Assembly: GCA_964304625.1 (NCBI GenBank)
Contig: OZ199840.1
Coordinates: 6,200,001 to 6,264,000 of the forward strand
Length of the DNA: 64,000 nucleotides
Direction of reading: 5' to 3'
Source: Kudoa neothunni
Lineage: Eukaryota; Cnidaria
Shown here: one piece after another, positions 24,376 through 40,215 of the stretch
Layout of the letters: every line of letters starts with the position of its first letter
Position numbering within the stretch: the first letter of the stretch is position 1
Notes under the pieces: generated by a model
What the model saw: only the letters and a program-made list of their open reading frames with translations
What the model was told of the DNA's origin: nothing
The model's database searches: none
Made by a program: the position numbers and the translations under genes

Positions 24376-27300
24376 TTTGTAATTACTCGTGTCACTATCG
24401 AAAAGGTCTGATTTGTTGTTGTGCGATTGGTTGAGACATGCGAATGCACATCTTAGGGAAACAATCCGTTTGGTATTACCATTTCGGGAGGAATTGATCA
24501 ACCAATTGAAGATTCTACCTCGAATACTGTGGCAGTTGTACACACTGTTTCAAACAACCATAATTCACCTGTCTACAATAAATTATTGTACTTTTTTGAG
24601 GGGCCACATTTCATTTTTAACGACAAATTTTTAAATAACTAGCCCTGGTGATTGTATTATTTCAGTGGATGGTGAAAGTATGGTGGGAATGAACCACAGT
24701 GATATAGTGAAATTTTTCGCTGAAAAAGTTGGAACGATTGTCTTGGTTGGTCGTCACATACATTACATAAATATGTGGTTGATTTTTCTCATCAATACCA
24801 CATTAGGAAGTGAAAAGAACCGTCAAAACAGAATGTTTGTACAAAAATTTCAACACAATTATGGTCAAACATCATTGGCTACCAAACAGTTCCCCTGCCA
24901 CATCAGATCACACAAATGAATATGGATTCAACTTCGAACTCACATCATGGCCCTCTTTCTGCACCCCTGACGTGAAAAATGTTGTTGTGCTATCGGTGGA
25001 TGTTAATGGACCAGCTTATGGCACCATACTACCAAGGGATATCATTATAAGTGTAATCTATTTGTTTGATGGATATATACATAATAATGACAACCTACTA
25101 TTAACCATCTATAAAGTATAAAATTGCGTCGAGGTGGGTAATCCTACGCCCCACTTTTTAACATTTTTAATAATGTGGAATGTAAAATCCTCATATTTTT
25201 TATATTAATAGTAATAATTGTAGTTATAGATAATTAGCTGAAGTTAAACTTTGAGTATTGAGAACAACGAAATTTATTGTAGCACTTAATCCTTAAAAAT
25301 ACGAATTGACGTATTTGGGTAATATTTCGCATAATCTTAAACTAATACTTCACGTTTTTAGCTTAATAGTAGCTTTAGTTTTTACAAATTTAAGCTCTTG
25401 CCTACTTTTTCCAACAGATATAATATTAAAATATGATTCCGTTGAAGTACATTAGTTAATTAGAGCGATGAGTCATTTTACGAAGAGAAAATCTTGCCTA
25501 AAAATTCTTATTAGAAAGGACAGAAGCGCTTTTTATTTGCCAATCCAAACAATTAATAATATCTGCATATTTTCTTTAGGTTTTTAACCCCAATTAATCA
25601 CTATGGTGATATACGATTAATTCCCACATTTCAAGAAATTTCTACATCAGTAAAATGCTGATTTGCTAGTGTCAGCAGCGTAAATAAAATTTTATTGATT
25701 TCGGAAGTGTTTCAGTGTATATAAATTGGAAGAATATCGAATAGTTATGGGTTTAATTGATTAATCTGTTGTATTTACCATAGCAATTAATCGACTTTAT
25801 TTTATTTTAAGAAATGTAAACATTTTCGTTTAAATGTGTGGTATGTATACAATATGAATATAAAAATGAAGGCGGCAAATAATATTCAAGTGGTGCTAAT
25901 TTTACCTATGTTTAATCTTTTCTTATTCCTTAGGGTTAAGCGATAGGCCAAAAATAACTAAATATAATAGATTCTAAAAAATTAAATCTGTATACAACTT
26001 TCAAGTGAGAACTGATGGAATTAAAAATATTCATTCGCGCAAACGTACATATCGTTAAGAATGAAATTTTACCTTGCCAATAGCTTCGGTCTTTAAGAAT
26101 AGGGCTTTAAACGAGAATCGCACACCAAATTGTTTTTTATAAACCTAAAAAAAATTTAAGTTTGGCTAGAGCCATAAAAATATTCCAATTTTTGTAAAAA
26201 GTGAATATGAGGTTGCATCAAAATTTGATTTTTCATAGTTTTACGATTTAAAAATGCAATTAAAATTCAATTGCGGTAACCTTAATTTATTCGAAATTTT
26301 AAATACACACAATATTACGTGTGATTCGATAATGCTGGGATATAGCAAGAAAACTAGAGTTATATTTTGATAATAATATTCAGAAAAAATACATATAAAA
26401 TAAAAAAGGTGAAATAATCTGTTTTGATTACAAAAATTATAATTTGGTAATTAATATTAAATGTGAAAGCTGTGATAAATAATTTTTAATTCAAGAGATT
26501 TTCAATTTGATTGAGATAAGAAATCAAAATTTTATTATGGTATCTGTTAGAATGACTGATAATACAAAAAATTAAATATTGTTTCTAAGTTAGTAGGAGT
26601 AGTGTGATGTCCAAAAATTATTTTTACATAGATTCTGAAAGTGTATTTTTTTATTAAATGCATGTTAAATTGAGATTAATTCAATTATTAAATGTGATTT
26701 TTTGTTCGAATTAGACGTATGCTGTGTAGACTTTTACGCAAGTGAGGATTCTGTATTAAATTTGTCATAGATACCGCCCAACAAATTTCGTTATATGCAT
26801 GTAAATATTTATGTGACGAAAATGAGTCTTATTTTTTAATTCTTGTGACTCCCACCCTCAAAAATTTCGTGGTATATTGATGACAAAAACCTTGTCTAAT
26901 TATTCAATCTTTATGTATGAATTAAAGAAATAGATTTTTACAACGAATTTATTTTTCATGTGAATTTAAATAAAATTTGACAATTGTAAACATATTAAAA
27001 GTGATATTCTAAGTTTAATTAAGCCGACTCACGCAATTGCGGAGAGACATTATCTATTTGCTTAAGTTATCAAAAACTAGCCGTAATTTCAGGTTGGAAT
27101 TTTTAAAGAATCGAGTTGATTCTAATCTATTATATCTAACAACTGGACTGATAAGCCATTTGAAAATGTATTGAAATTTGTTATTTTAAATTTTTCATAA
27201 CTTAAAATAACTAGTTAAATATAAATCAGATTTTTTAAATTCTAAGAAAATACTAACGAACTGCTGCTCAGCGTCGCTTGGGGAGGATTTTGCATAGAGG

Positions 27301-30300
27301 CGTTTCTTAAGGACATTCAAAAAAAATATGTTGTAAACTGATTTATAGAAGCAGTCAAACTAAATTTTTTTAAGCATCATACTTTGTCGATTTTGATTTC
27401 GAAATTTAAATCATGATCATTTCTGTGTGGGTGTATATCAATCCCAGTTTTTAATTAGCAGTTTCTTGTCCCGGCAATAACGCTAAATAATTCAAGTTCA
27501 GGGTTATACTTATTTTCATTCCAAATTATTTAAACTCTCTTAAAGTGCAATCTAATACGTTATTTTTTGACCCTGGGGAATTTTTAAAGTCGAATTCTGG
27601 TCCGACTCGGAAGATGTGTGCACCCCTAACCTTTTAGGAGATAAAAAATAGAAAAGTAACAAAGAGATAATTTTCACAATAAATTAATTTTTATTTCTGA
27701 AACCAATATCCTTTGGCTCCGCATAAGCTTTAATGCGCGTTTTCCAACAAACAACCACAAATTATTTAATTAATCGGATGAAGTAAGTGTACAACCATCT
27801 GCACTGAGTTGAATCACTGAAAATTCAACATAACGGGTGATTTCAGTGAAATCCACAGACTCAATACTTGCGTTATAATATTTCAATCTATCTGATTATA
27901 ACAATCATCGCCAAATCGCTAACAATAATGCAAATATTGACTATCAATGGGTCATATCTAAACCCACTGATAGAACCTTCAAAATGTGTTTAATAAGTCA
28001 ATTTCATTAAAACTCTCGGTATAAGGAGTGTAATTTCAAAAAAAATAAAATAAACACGTCAATCTCACATGTAAAGATAGATGACATCGCTCAATTAACA
28101 TTTGATAGAGCATATAAGGGGGAAGATAACTTCAACCGACCATCACCATGACACAAGCAGGTGCTAATCCTATTGTTTAACTCATGGAAGCCGATAAACA
28201 AATTTTAAAGCCACAAAACCACTATTTCATCAATACTTTTTGGAAACTTTAGTCACGTGAATAAAACTAAACGATTTTTTTAAATACCACCAAATTTTTA
28301 AAATTTTTTATATGGCTCTCTACAAAGAAAAAATTTTATCGCACATGTGAATTTGGGTGCACACACAGACACTTCGACATTATGTATATAGTAGAAAGGA
28401 TAAACTCGTTCGTTTGCTATATCAAGGATAAAAAATCAATATAGAATAAGCGCGTAAACGTCAAAAAAATGTTTGTTCTATAATTTTTTCAAAATATCTT
28501 GTTATATTTGGATTATCCGCCTAATTTATCCATATTCGACTATTTTACTAATTATATCAATTTTTTATAATCGTTGATAATGTTTAAAAATGCTACGAAA
28601 TATTAGAAAATAAATTAAACTTAGTTTTAGCAATAAAAATCGATAAATTAAATTGTCTATGCTTTTGATCTAATAAGAAGTTTATTTAATAAATTTGGTT
28701 TATCACTCAATATTTTATGCAAAGTTCGATGCCATTTTCAATGTTAACTAGTCGTATATGTGGAAAATGAGAATAGTATCTCAGAGTGTTAAGTAGATTC
28801 AGTATTTTCTATCCAACTCTTAATATTATAATATTGTGTTCATATCTTATATTAACATTAAAGATTAACAACCAAATTCTTTACGGTTACACTCTTGAGG
28901 AGATAGATAGTTTGATAAAAAGTTGCAATGGTAAAATGCTCCTTGAAATCCTTCGAAAACCTAAGTCTGATGGTTCACGTAAATTTTGCAACATGATATC
29001 ACAACATTGATAACAACTTCAAATAGAACTACTAACAGACATAAAAAATAACAATGGTTTTCTAGAGATAAACGATTCCCATATGTATTGAACTATTATA
29101 ATATATTTATTTGTGATTCAGTGTAACACAAATATCTCTAATCATTCAATCATTACATTAGGTTGGAAGTAAAGTTAGACAAAAAATCAAATGAACAATA
29201 TGGATTTGGGATTGTTGGCGGAATAGAGGACTGTCCGTTGTTTATTGCTAATGTGGATGCCTTTTCACTTGCTGAGCAGGCTGGTGTCAAAAGTTGTAGT
29301 GTTATTCACAGGGTTAATTTATTTTGGTTTGAATATAACTAATACTTATCTTTTGATCTTCATACAGATAAACTCGAAAGATGTGAGTTTTATGGGCCAT
29401 GAAGATGCAGTTACATTGATCACCAGCACCAACCAACTTCAACTGCTATTAGAATACAATGAAAAATGTGAGATTACGATTTCAATTATTATGCATTATA
29501 TGCGATATTTCATTACCACTATGCATTACAGTACACCAGGATTTACAAAAATTTATCAATGGAACAAAATCCGCTTCCCACATTAAAGTTCTCAACCACA
29601 GCACCTATAGAAGTGTGACGTTCTCTTCGGTAAGTGACATCAGTGTTTCCTCGACCGAGTCCCATTCTGCGGATAACGGTGGACCCATTCTCGATAACCA
29701 ATTAGAACCTCTAAGACAATTTACAGTCAGGTAAATGAATCAGAAAAAATAACCTAACCACAATTTTTTTATTTTACATAAATAGGGCTTTGTTCGATTT
29801 TGATGCTGAATCTGAAAAATCACTTCCAGCCAGAGGTCTGACCTTCGCATTTGGCGATCTTCTTCAAGTAACCAATGGCAACGATGAAGAGTGGTGGCAA
29901 GCTGCACCACTCAATACCACCGGCACCCTCAATCGAAGGAAACCTATGGGATTGATTCCATCTCAAAATCTGTGAGTTGTTAGGGTTTGTATCGCACCTA
30001 CATTTAATGGTAATGGTAGGTTGAATTATCGTTTGCAGCGCAAATCCAAAAAAGTCAAGTTCACGACAACCGTTGAAAAAATAGTAATAAAAAACTAATA
30101 ATGCGTGATTTCATGAATAAATTATAACGGTTGGTCTTGTATATATAGAACCATAAATGTACCATATCAGCTAATAGCCATAAAGCCGCTGTCAAAAACC
30201 TCAATATTCCTACCACAAACAAGAGCAGTCTTGCCAAGAAAACCTGTAACCCTCTCATTGTTCCCTCCTCGCCCTTTGTGGACGGGCTAAAAAAGTCTTT

Positions 30301-31005
30301 CAACTCGTGTTCCTCTTACACCTTCAACAACGATGATGTTATGTATTTGATTGTGGAACCAATTGAATTGGATAGTCATCTGAAGAGACCGATTTTCGTG
30401 GTTGGATCCTACGCTGACCGTATTCAGATCGCTTTAGAACAGCAAAATCCAAACTTGTACCAATTTTTGTCATACCAAAGTAATACATTGATTTATGCTA
30501 TGGTCCTTGTTATTTTTGATTTACAATGATTTAGAACAAACAATACCAACTCTAAGGCAAACTATCTCACAAATTTCACAAAAATCTGAAATGGTAACTT
30601 TTCTAATTGTAGCATCAAATATATCAAATTATATGGAAATTAAGGGGGTACACACTTTAATTGCACACAGCAATGTACCCTTGGATATTATACTCCATAA
30701 TAATTTGTACATTATTGCTGTGATGTTCAAACCACCCAGCGTGGAATGGATCATGAAGCGCAACAAACATCTCACTCATGAAGAAGCTACAATCGAGTGG
30801 AATTATTTAAGCAGTATCCATAACAAATATCGTCACTATTTCACAAGTAATTTTTAGTTGTGATTATTTGCCTAGAAATGAGTTTATAGGAATTATTACC
30901 GCTCCTGATGCTTACGAAGATGCATTACAAATCACTCTCGATATAATCAAAGAAAATTCTTCTGCCCAAATGTGGATACCCGTCATGAATGTGACACAAT
31001 TCTAA
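24376..31005 (+). CDS. DLG: Discs-large (DLG) MAGUK scaffold: 3 PDZ, SH3, GK
   Basis: Membrane-associated scaffold of septate or synaptic-type junctions and cell polarity. PDZ1: VITRVTIEK (24376-24405) spliced to GNNPFGITISGGIDQP (from 24457), then PGDCIISVDGESMVGMNH (about 24645). PDZ2: NEYGFNFELTSW (about 24917), GTILPRDIIIS (about 25020), then after a 3.7-kb intron INNQILYGYTLEEIDSL (from 28865). PDZ3: LEVKLDKKSNEQYGFGIVGG (from about 29164), SVIHR spliced to INSKDVSFMGHEDAVTLI. SH3: RALFDFDAESEKSLPARGL to EEWWQAAPL and GLIPSQNL (29786-29972). A basic HOOK-like stretch, RKSKKVKFTTTVEK, follows at about 30040. The GK domain starts RPIFVVGSYADRIQIALEQQ (30390) and has no P-loop, as in other MAGUKs. 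It continues FKPPSVEWIMKRNKHLTHEE and ALQITLDIIKENSSAQMWIP. The stop is at 31003-31005. The 5' end is incomplete and no L27 was seen. Confidence 0.92.
25862..26110. mobile_element. hAT-type MITE fragment in a DLG intron
   Basis: The stretch from GCAAATAATATTCAA through AAAAAATTAAATCTG to GGAATTAAAAATA resembles the interior of the nested element at 14740-14930 in the same orientation. The ends are missing. Confidence 0.45.
27253..28400 (-). mobile_element. nonautonomous Helitron in a DLG intron
   Basis: On the minus strand it begins A|TCCTTTCTACTATATAC at 28400 and has the TG-rich tract near its 5' end. Its 3' end has a GC-rich hairpin (CCCAAGCGACGCTGAG) shortly before the terminus TTAG|T, a change from the usual CTAG. 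It is about 1.15 kb and similar along its length to 52687-53741 and to the start of 63070-64000. There is no Rep or helicase coding. Confidence 0.75.
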
Positions 31006-31753
31006 TATCAATAGAATTGTTCATATTTTCTTTTATACTTCAAAATCGTTTTATGTGTTTTGTAGGTTTGTTTGTTGTTTGATAATGTTTTATAATTAAT
31101 ATTTCTATTTATGGATCGCGGTATATTATTTATTTTAAAACTAATTATATTATAGAATTCCTCAATTATTTTGAACAATTATCTGCTTTTTTTTTACTTA
31201 AATTTTTATTTAAATGTTTTCCTCGATGAAATAACGTGGAACGTCTTGTTCAAGTCAATACCTCAAGGTTGTTAGCTTCAGGAAATTTTTCTCGTCAGTG
31301 TTTAGCTGCCATAATTTTGTCTTAGCAATCATTTAATTATAAATTTTTATATATTAACGAGTGATCATTGGCTCTAAAACAAAAAAATATAATGGAATCT
31401 CAAATTGCGTTAATATAATCCATCATTTTAATTTCTCCGTCAGTATTTGAGGACAGAATCCCACTTATCATTGAAATTGGGAGGAAAATATTCTCTCAAT
31501 AGACGTGTTGTTAAAAGAACCAAAAACTATTGTTACCAAACAATATAACCAGGGACCGTTTTACAATTTTTGTCCACACTCCCGAGGTGACTTCATAAAA
31601 CCGGTTAATTAATGTACTAATTCTCTAAATAATTTTGGTGGCGTTTATATTGTAGCACTATCAAAGCAGAGACGTTTATTACCATTTATTTCACTGAATA
31701 AAAATTATTATCGTTAATTATCTGACAGTATATCGAATGCTAATGTGCTGATG
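31006..31753. other. intergenic DNA after DLG
   Basis: AT-rich DNA with DLG 3' sequence and nothing else recognisable. Confidence 0.45.
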
Positions 31754-32124
31754 TGCTAATGTAGGGGTTCTCAAACGGGATAAATTATAAATAACAGGAG
31801 GAAGATTAGGCGAAATCGAAATTGGGTTCGGAATATTTTTGCATAATTCGGTTTATGTATTTAAGGATTTCTAAAATGTTGTATTATTCATGGCTGTTAA
31901 ACTCAATTAAGATGTACGCAGAGATTCTTTAAATGTTTTTAAGAACAGATATTCAACAACTATTTATAAAATTAGATTCAATCTTTTTCTTTATTCATTG
32001 TTTATATTTTCGAGATGTAGTCTAATAATACTTATACAAGCATGCAACGTTAACGTAGATAATGGTTTAGTTTCCAAGATAGGAGATTAAATTAAAAAAA
32101 GGACTGAGAACCCCTGTGTTAATG
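31754..32124. mobile_element. 355-bp hAT-type MITE
   Basis: The element runs 31762-32116 with ends TAGGGGTTCTCAAAC and CTGAGAACCCCTG (inverse). It is flanked by TGCTAATG (31754-31761) and TGTTAATG (32117-32124), 7 of 8 matching. It is a shorter member of the family at 21931 and 14424. Confidence 0.87.
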
Positions 32125-33187
32125 TAACGTGTTTAAATATACAAAAAGGATATGACAATGTAAATTTTTTAAATTTCACGTGGTTAATTTTAACTTCTAC
32201 TCTTTAATAACATTTTTAAATATACCTTCTTACCTTTTATTCTTCTCTAGGATATACCTGAGAAAAATAGAAATTAAAAACTATGTTTCATACAAACTTT
32301 GAATTATTAAATAATCTAATTTTAAAAAATTCCGTCAGCAAATTCATTTCTTCGATTTTAGTTAAGAAATCTGTAAATTCCATTAAAAAGTTGTTTTACT
32401 TCAAGTAAATAAAGAATAGGGGAAATAATAGTAGAAGCTTTCGATATCAACGTTTTTATAAAGATTAACGTTTAATTGTTTTTAAATTCATTGGTCTCTT
32501 CAAAACTTGAGTCTCATAATTGACCATTTTATTAATAGTTTGTCTCATTAACTAGGACAAGACTCTGCATCTTATTTAAATAAGCAATTCTTAATTTAGA
32601 GATGTAAGAATACATTATAGGTAAATTTAGCGGCGCAACGAAAGTTCTTTAGATTTAAAAAATTTATTTCAATTAGTATTTTTTCTTCTTGTAACTAATT
32701 TATGTTTTATTCAAGTTATTTAGCCGGAAAAATATATGAAATATATCTATAATTATCTAAATACGAAATATAAAAGGAACCTTTAAAATATAGCTTAATT
32801 AAAAAATTAAGTTTATAATCCAACTATAGGATATATTTTACATTTAGAAAAAAAATCCATATTCGTAATAGTTATAAAATGCAAACTTAAAATAAAATGT
32901 CAATTAAAGAAGCCTTGATTTAGCGTAAGTATACGATAAACACGTTTTCAAGATAGAAACGCGCAGGCGCAATATACCACACTAAATAAAGCATGAAACA
33001 CTTTTGTTGGAGGAAAAAAAATCATGAAATTATATTGATTGAAAAAAAGGATTACGTTTCTGGAATTGATTTTGATAATAAGTGGAATATAACGCAGTCA
33101 TAGACGTCTCATAGTGATTAATTTAGGAATGTATTCCAGGTGAAATTAAATGCATTGCCCAACTGTCCCCCTTTCACATCAATTGAT
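32125..33187. other. intergenic DNA upstream of WDR4
   Basis: AT-rich. The last about 60 bp (from 33124) read RNVFQ then LNALPNCPPFTSI in the WDR4 frame and may be coding. Otherwise nothing was seen. Confidence 0.4.
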
Positions 33188-34909
33188 ATGATCTGTGTAT
33201 CACCCTGCTCAAACTATCTTTTGTTGGTTGTTAACGGGAAATTCATTTTTGCTTATCAATCTACCGATAATACTAGTGTATGGCAACCAATAGGAATGCT
33301 GTACTATTCTATTTTATAATCCAACTACGAATATATTTAATCTAATGAGCAATTTTAGGGAAACCAAAAAGAAAATCAATTGTATGGCACATTTTCCTGC
33401 AGTTGATGGCAGTCATAATAGCGACAATGATGATAATAAAAATAAAGCAACAATGAAATGTTTCTATGGTCAAACAGATGGTGATATATATAGGTGGATT
33501 GGATCAGTTAATTTAATTATCTAATGTTGGATAAAAAAGCTGGAATTATTTGACTAATGAGAAAGAACAAATGAGTGGACATTTTTCATATTTGACAGCT
33601 ATGGTCGGTTAGCCTATCATTTCATAATAGGAGAACACGTTATGAGTTTTAATTGATTTAGGCAGTTTCTCCATGTGGGAAATATTTGGTGAGCGCTGAC
33701 CGAGATTGTAGTATACGAGTGCTTTCATTAGGTTATCCTTTTGAGATAGTGTCTTTTTGTATGGGGCATTCAGGGTATGTGTATTATGATGGGAGACGGG
33801 AGTTTAATACGCATGAAAACTTAAGGAGTGTCTCCTCACTCGCAATCATTGCGCAACGTCAGTCAAATTCACATCAATCGAACCATCTTATGCTTGTTTC
33901 AACTTCCGCCTATGGAGAGGTGTTTCTTTGGGATATGATTGATGGTAAGATTCTCGATAAACTTAAACTTGTGTAAGTGATTGATTTTTTGCTTAACTGT
34001 CTCAATATTGAAATATAGCAATGACGATGATGGAAAATCAAAACACAGTAAAATAGAGATGAGATTGACTACCCACTCAAACGAACTTAATTCTACTGTC
34101 ATATGCGATTGCGCAACCAACATTTTAAACCTCATTTACTATTATTTAATAGAGAGTGTGCTATTATTAATATTAATAAATTGTTATTGTTAATTATTTT
34201 GTAATAATTCAATATGACAACAGAAAAAATATAAAGATAGTTAATCGGGGTGAAAATTAAACTTGAGGATTAAGTTTGTGCGGAGAATTAGTCATTTTAT
34301 TCTTTTATATGTTTTGGGATTGAGTTTTGATGTGATACTAAAGCGGATGTTATAAAATGCGAACAAAATACAACGTCGTCCAATTGCATCAATAGTTTAT
34401 GTTACAATGAAAAATATGAGACTATTTTGTGTGTTGTTGAGAAGTATGAATTAAAATTTGGACCATATTAATTCAAATCGTAGATTTTTGAACGATGAGA
34501 TGGAATCATACGATGAGATTGTTGCGGTGAGTTTGGATAGCAATAATGGTTGTTTTAATCGAGCAACCATTACTGATCTTGATAGCGGCTGCAATAATTC
34601 ATCCTACGGACAATTGATGACCAATCCTGATTGTGAACAAGAAATTATAGCTATATGCAGCAGTAGAACAGATAAAAAAATTTCACTTAAAACTTTTAAA
34701 ATTGATTACACACAGAATTTTAAAGTAAAAGATTAGTAGATTTACAACAGCCTTATGTCTTTTGTTTCATGTAGGTTTTGTGCAATTCCACTGTACATGA
34801 ATGGAATAAAGAATCTATAGATGAAGGTAAATTAACAAAAATTTTTACATCTACCACTCGCACCAGTCCTCATACTATAAACAGTATTTGGTTCAAGAGA
34901 GTGGGATAA
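33188..34909 (+). CDS. WDR4: WDR4/Trm82, cofactor of tRNA m7G46 methyltransferase
   Basis: Non-catalytic WD40 partner of METTL1/Trm8. The clearest block is GHFSYLTAM (about 33580-33603) spliced to AVSPCGKYLVSADRDCSIRV (33661 on), LSLGYPFEIVSFCMGHSGYV. In WDR4/Trm82 the corresponding text is LGHVSMLLDV.. ILTADRDEKIRVS ... IESFCLGHTEFV. Upstream, MICVSPCSNYLLLVVNGKFI forms an earlier WD blade, and MKCFYGQTDGDIYRW the next. Downstream, STSAYGEVFLWDMIDGKIL (about 33900-33955) is a further blade. The end is HEWNKESIDEGKL to NSIWFKRVG with the stop at 34907-34909. Introns are short. The start given is the first in-frame ATG; the frame stays open upstream to about 33124, so an upstream exon or start is possible. 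Confidence 0.83.
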
Positions 34910-35979
34910 AAAATCGGTTTACCAAATCATTTTAACATTAAATTGAGTGTTGAAATGATTTCGAGTCGTGCACCTATATTTATTATCTAATAATGTGTAT
35001 TTTCTAATTGGAATAATTGACATTTAGCTGGTTGTTCAACAGAAAGATCTTTCAAAAGTTTCAGCGGTTTTCGATTCGGTTTGAATATACCTCCGAGAAA
35101 ACGTTATTATTTTTAGCAATTTCTCAAGAAATTAGTCTCAACTTTTGGATTTAAATGTTTGAATATTTTTCTCTTTTTATTCCATAGTACGTATAACAAA
35201 GCTATCTCTACAAAATCATTTAAAATGTGCCAAAATCAGAAACAACTAATGAACGGAGATTATGAAGAGCTTAAAATAGGGGTCTTTGAAGAGGATTTAA
35301 ACTTTCTAAGTCAGGCCTTCCCAACTAGATTGAAATAGAAAAAGCCTCCATTGTTAAATATGTCAGACACTAACAATGAACCGAACACGATTGGATTTGA
35401 CTGGATTGAGTTTATAGTTATTAATGTCAATTTTCCCTAGGCGTATAAACGATTAATTATCATTTAAATAAATCGGTTGTAAAATTAGTTATAACTTCTC
35501 TTGATACTTCCATATTTTAATAGATAAGTATTTTATTGAGCTAGATATAAATATTTTTTGTTAATTATATGTTAAAATTATATATAGAGACCGGAGCTAA
35601 AAATTAGTTCAAATTTGATAATTTTAGAAAAATTCGATTAAATAATTAAATAATGTGAGGAATATAACAACAAAGTCTTTTTCGACGAATAAGTAATATT
35701 TTCTTAATTTTTGATTTATTCGTAATAATTTTTGCATGAGTCTTAAGAGTTAACTATGAAATTCACTTAATCATGTGAAAGGGATGTGAGACTTAATTGA
35801 ATGTGAAGACGCCTTTCGACCAAACGGGCGGCAATCTAAATAATATTTCAAAATGACCATAAAAAATTAAAATTAACATTCCTACTCGTAAGTTTATGGT
35901 CGATAAAAGAATATTTTTAAAATATCCTAACTCCTGGGGTTATAATTTCTAGATTCGTTAAGGTAGTTGCTTTTCTAGT
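34910..35979. other. intergenic DNA after WDR4
   Basis: AT-rich. No gene, RNA or repeat end was recognised. Confidence 0.45.
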
Positions 35980-36239
35980 GTCTAATCCCTAGGTTTTTAC
36001 CCGGTGATCCACGGATCCCATATGGTCTGCAAGGATTGCCTAAAAGATTTGTGGCATCAAAAAATATAGAAACTAATAGTAGGTATCCATTTACAAACAC
36101 GTGTTGTCTACGTCTTTAGAGATTTCGAACAAATTTTATTTTTTTCCAATTTCTTTAATATATATGAGGATCTGCAAAGCAATTTGAGCTTGGCAGGGGA
36201 TCCGCCATCCCAAAAAGGTTTAAACCCACTGGGCTAATC
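35980..36239. mobile_element. 244-bp hAT-type MITE
   Basis: The element runs 35988-36231. The left end is CCTAGGTTTTTACCCGG and the inverse of the right end is CAGTGGGTTTAAACC. Subterminal GGATCC lies near both ends. The flanks GTCTAATC (35980-35987) and GGCTAATC (36232-36239) match at 7 of 8. It is a different family from the other hAT MITEs here and non-coding. Confidence 0.65.
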
Positions 36240-37317
36240 TATAATAGAAGCTGTGGTTAAAATATACACTCATTATTATATAGAATGCATCTGCAGCTAT
36301 AATTTGGTTGAGTAATGGGAGTTTGTTTAGACATTTAAATAGTCCTGGATGTATCTAGAATAAAAATCGTTTTTTTCTGCAGTTCCGCCGCTTATCTTTG
36401 TTTAATTAGCATCAATTCTTTATTAAAAATTATGAACACAATTATTTTTCGTCATCATATAATTTTGTTAACACTTTTTTTATCTGCACAGGAAATTCCA
36501 TACGACAAAACTAACGTCCTCAAAACTGAAGGGGGTCTGATTTAGTAGGGGTCATAGTTAAACATCGACGAATATGTTTCATGGATCAAACTTCCATATT
36601 ATCTTTGAAGATGATGCTAGATGTGATACGTAATCACCTTGTAAGCTCTAAGCGTCTATAATCGCAACCCGGTCAATCAGAATCCTATAGAATAAGTTAC
36701 GTTACGGAGTTTACTTCAAAAAATTAAAATAAAATTCTTTTAGCGCTTATAATTTATAATTATATGCGGCCCAGAGTCAAAAAAATGATTTTTGTCAGAT
36801 TTCGCGTATGCCTTCCTCTTATGTACCTTATTTTGTATCTATTCATCGAAACTGCATTAAAAACACGAATTTTATTACCAACTCATTTTAATCGAATTAA
36901 TCTCCATTTGACTTAAATATAATTACAGTAATACTCCATTTAATAATCCTTTAACTCCTTTCATAATTAATCGTCTAATATTTAGAATAATTAAAAAAAA
37001 TTTGTTTGTTTAATTAAATGGCTTAGTAAGTAGAGTTCTTACAGTTTAAATGTATATCAAGAATAATAGCTGTTTCGTGCAAATATTATCTGTGATTTTT
37101 TAGACAGTTATAATCGTTATAGAGCCTATAAAATAGAAATTATATATAAAAGGATTAATTGATAATATTCAGTTTTTTTAGAAGTAGAAAAAGGTCATTT
37201 TGAAACGAAGGCTTTTGTAGGTTTTTCAACACTGTCGAAACTGCACTTGAATTTTCGGTTCTATTTGATTTTTTATACAACAACAAAAGACTTTTTAATA
37301 TTGCCCACAACGACGGA
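36240..37317. other. intergenic DNA downstream of kinesin light chain
   Basis: AT-rich. Nothing recognisable. Confidence 0.45.
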
Positions 37318-39361
<2,044 letters not shown>

Positions 39362-40215
39362 ATCTGAGTATTGTGAATTTAAAGCTTAAGTTTAAACTTT
39401 ATTTGATAGTAATTAAGTTACTTATAAATTTAAATTTGTTCCTATTAATTAATTTTTCAAGTTGCGCAGCCTCCATCTGTTTATAACAAACCAAATTGTG
39501 ATGCACTATTCCCATTTGACACTTTCTATGTGTGAAAAAATTTTTAACGCATCAATTCTAATTAAGACACTCCCTTTGTAAGATAACGTGTTGTGTATTG
39601 GATTTTGGATGTTTGTTATTTTCCATAATCGGATTTAATTTTGTTTTAAGTGAGCCAAATCTAATAAAATCTTGTAAAATTTTGTTTTTTATATGTGAAT
39701 AATTTTTATGCAAATATACACAGCTTAGTAATAAACCATTAACGATATTCCGGAATTTATGACAAAGGATTAGTATTAGTTCAGTTAATCTAATAAATAT
39801 GATTTTCGAGCTATTTCAATTTGCATAATAATTAATTATTCAAATTCAAAAAATTTTCCCTGTTTTTCTGTGATGATTTTTCGATCATCTTTATTTTGTT
39901 TTTCAGTTGTAACTCATATATGAACTTCAATTATTATTTATTATAATTCAACTTATAATAAAAGACTATTTTATCAATTAAATACCCCTGCATTTGGCTA
40001 TTGATTTTTTATATATGCAGTAACGTAAAGACAACCGGACGATCGAAATTAATGCACAACTAACATAATTCTTCATATGCGTGTCGCGCATGCTCATCGA
40101 ATATTTTGACCAGGGCGTCTAAACTTAACAGTTTTCCCACCGACCTGAGCTATTTGTGATTTTTTCACATATAAACTAAATCTTGTGTTATATATATATA
40201 TATATATATATAAAA
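39362..40215. other. intergenic DNA with a (TA)n tract
   Basis: Upstream region of kinesin light chain. A run of TA units at about 40189-40212 abuts the left arm of the inverted repeat. No gene was seen. Confidence 0.5.

Noticed and set aside
24389-24634. 81-codon open frame on the plus strand
   Set aside because: It is out of frame with the DLG PDZ1 reading, which needs a short intron at 24406-24456.
40189-40212. TA repeat as a regulatory or origin element
   Set aside because: It is a plain microsatellite, like the one at 17319-17344, with no supporting context.
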